In this document: one piece after another, positions 51,733 through 51,774 of the stretch
Numbering within the stretch: position 1 is the first letter of the stretch
Layout: each line of letters begins with the position of its first letter
Assembly (NCBI GenBank): GCA_028277915.1
Contig: JANQFJ010000041.1
Location: 1-51,774 of the forward strand
DNA: 51,774 bases
Reading direction: 5' to 3'
From: Saprospiraceae bacterium
Lineage (GTDB): Bacteria; Bacteroidota; Bacteroidia; Chitinophagales; Saprospiraceae
Notes under the pieces: model-generated
Seen by the model: only the letters and a program-made list of their open reading frames with translations
Database searches by the model: none
Told to the model about the DNA's origin: nothing
Program-made: the position numbers and the translations under genes

Positions 51733-51774
51733 ATCAATAATTTTTGGAATTTTGGAAATAGAATCGCTTTATTA

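Overview
The window reads as chromosomal DNA of a free-living, probably aerobic Bacteroidota member. A Saprospiria/Lewinella-like lineage is my guess; the phylum is secure, the lineage is not. The evidence is a SusC/SusD pair, three proteins with type IX secretion (T9SS) C-terminal sorting domains, an S46 dipeptidyl-peptidase, -7 promoter elements of the form TAnnTTTG, AT-rich spacers and weak Shine-Dalgarno sequences. I saw no rRNA, tRNA, CRISPR array, phage or insertion sequence.

Layout. (1) 1-11.8 kb, plus strand: the 3' part of an MltF-type lytic transglycosylase, then SusC, SusD and a large T9SS-secreted protein with a LamG domain and a PNGase F-like domain (a likely glycoprotein or N-glycan scavenging locus), then two small unknown proteins and a second T9SS-secreted protein. 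(2) 11.9-16 kb: XdhC-like protein (plus strand) convergent with a tight minus-strand operon for a YkgJ-type Cys-cluster protein, SufS, SufU and a TSUP permease. (3) 16-19.7 kb, plus strand: S46 peptidase with the Arg that marks Asp/Glu-specific DPP11, and a transglutaminase-fold protein that seems to have lost its catalytic Cys and His. (4) 19.8-40.3 kb, minus strand: a 20-kb redox block. It begins with a GltD-like NAD(P) oxidoreductase and a first KorAB (2-oxoacid:ferredoxin oxidoreductase), then a 460-bp spacer with a 26-bp perfect palindrome, then a second KorAB, an 858-residue protein, RnfB, a 1242-residue protein, RnfC, RnfD, RnfG, RnfE, RnfA and a small Cys-rich membrane protein resembling NqrM. 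(5) 40.5-48.4 kb, minus strand: fasciclin lipoprotein, then (in transcription order from 48.4 kb) an ethanolamine-type permease, glutamine-synthetase-like gamma-glutamylamide ligase, SDR dehydrogenase, membrane-anchored TIR protein, aldehyde dehydrogenase and class I glutamine amidotransferase. (6) 48.5-51.7 kb: SRPBCC protein with an apparent frameshift, YceI protein and a VIT/VWA protein with a T9SS tail.

The most unusual content is in block 4. The 1242-residue protein has the whole domain order of pyruvate:ferredoxin oxidoreductase (PFOR) but no recognisable thiamine-diphosphate or substrate motifs. The 858-residue protein is a shorter relative of its last domain, carrying its own ferredoxin domain. 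Both end that domain with a coiled coil and both sit inside the rnf operon, so I propose a non-catalytic, PFOR-derived electron conduit between Kor/ferredoxin and the Rnf membrane complex. The same operon contains a four-helix-bundle (23S rRNA IVP family) pseudogene with a nonsense codon, bracketed by 9-bp periodic repeats.

Block 5 reads as a gamma-glutamylation route for a small amino alcohol such as ethanolamine: import, glutamylation, oxidation of alcohol to aldehyde to acid, then hydrolysis of the gamma-glutamyl bond. A TIR-domain gene is embedded in it. Short heptad and nonamer degenerate repeats recur in several spacers.
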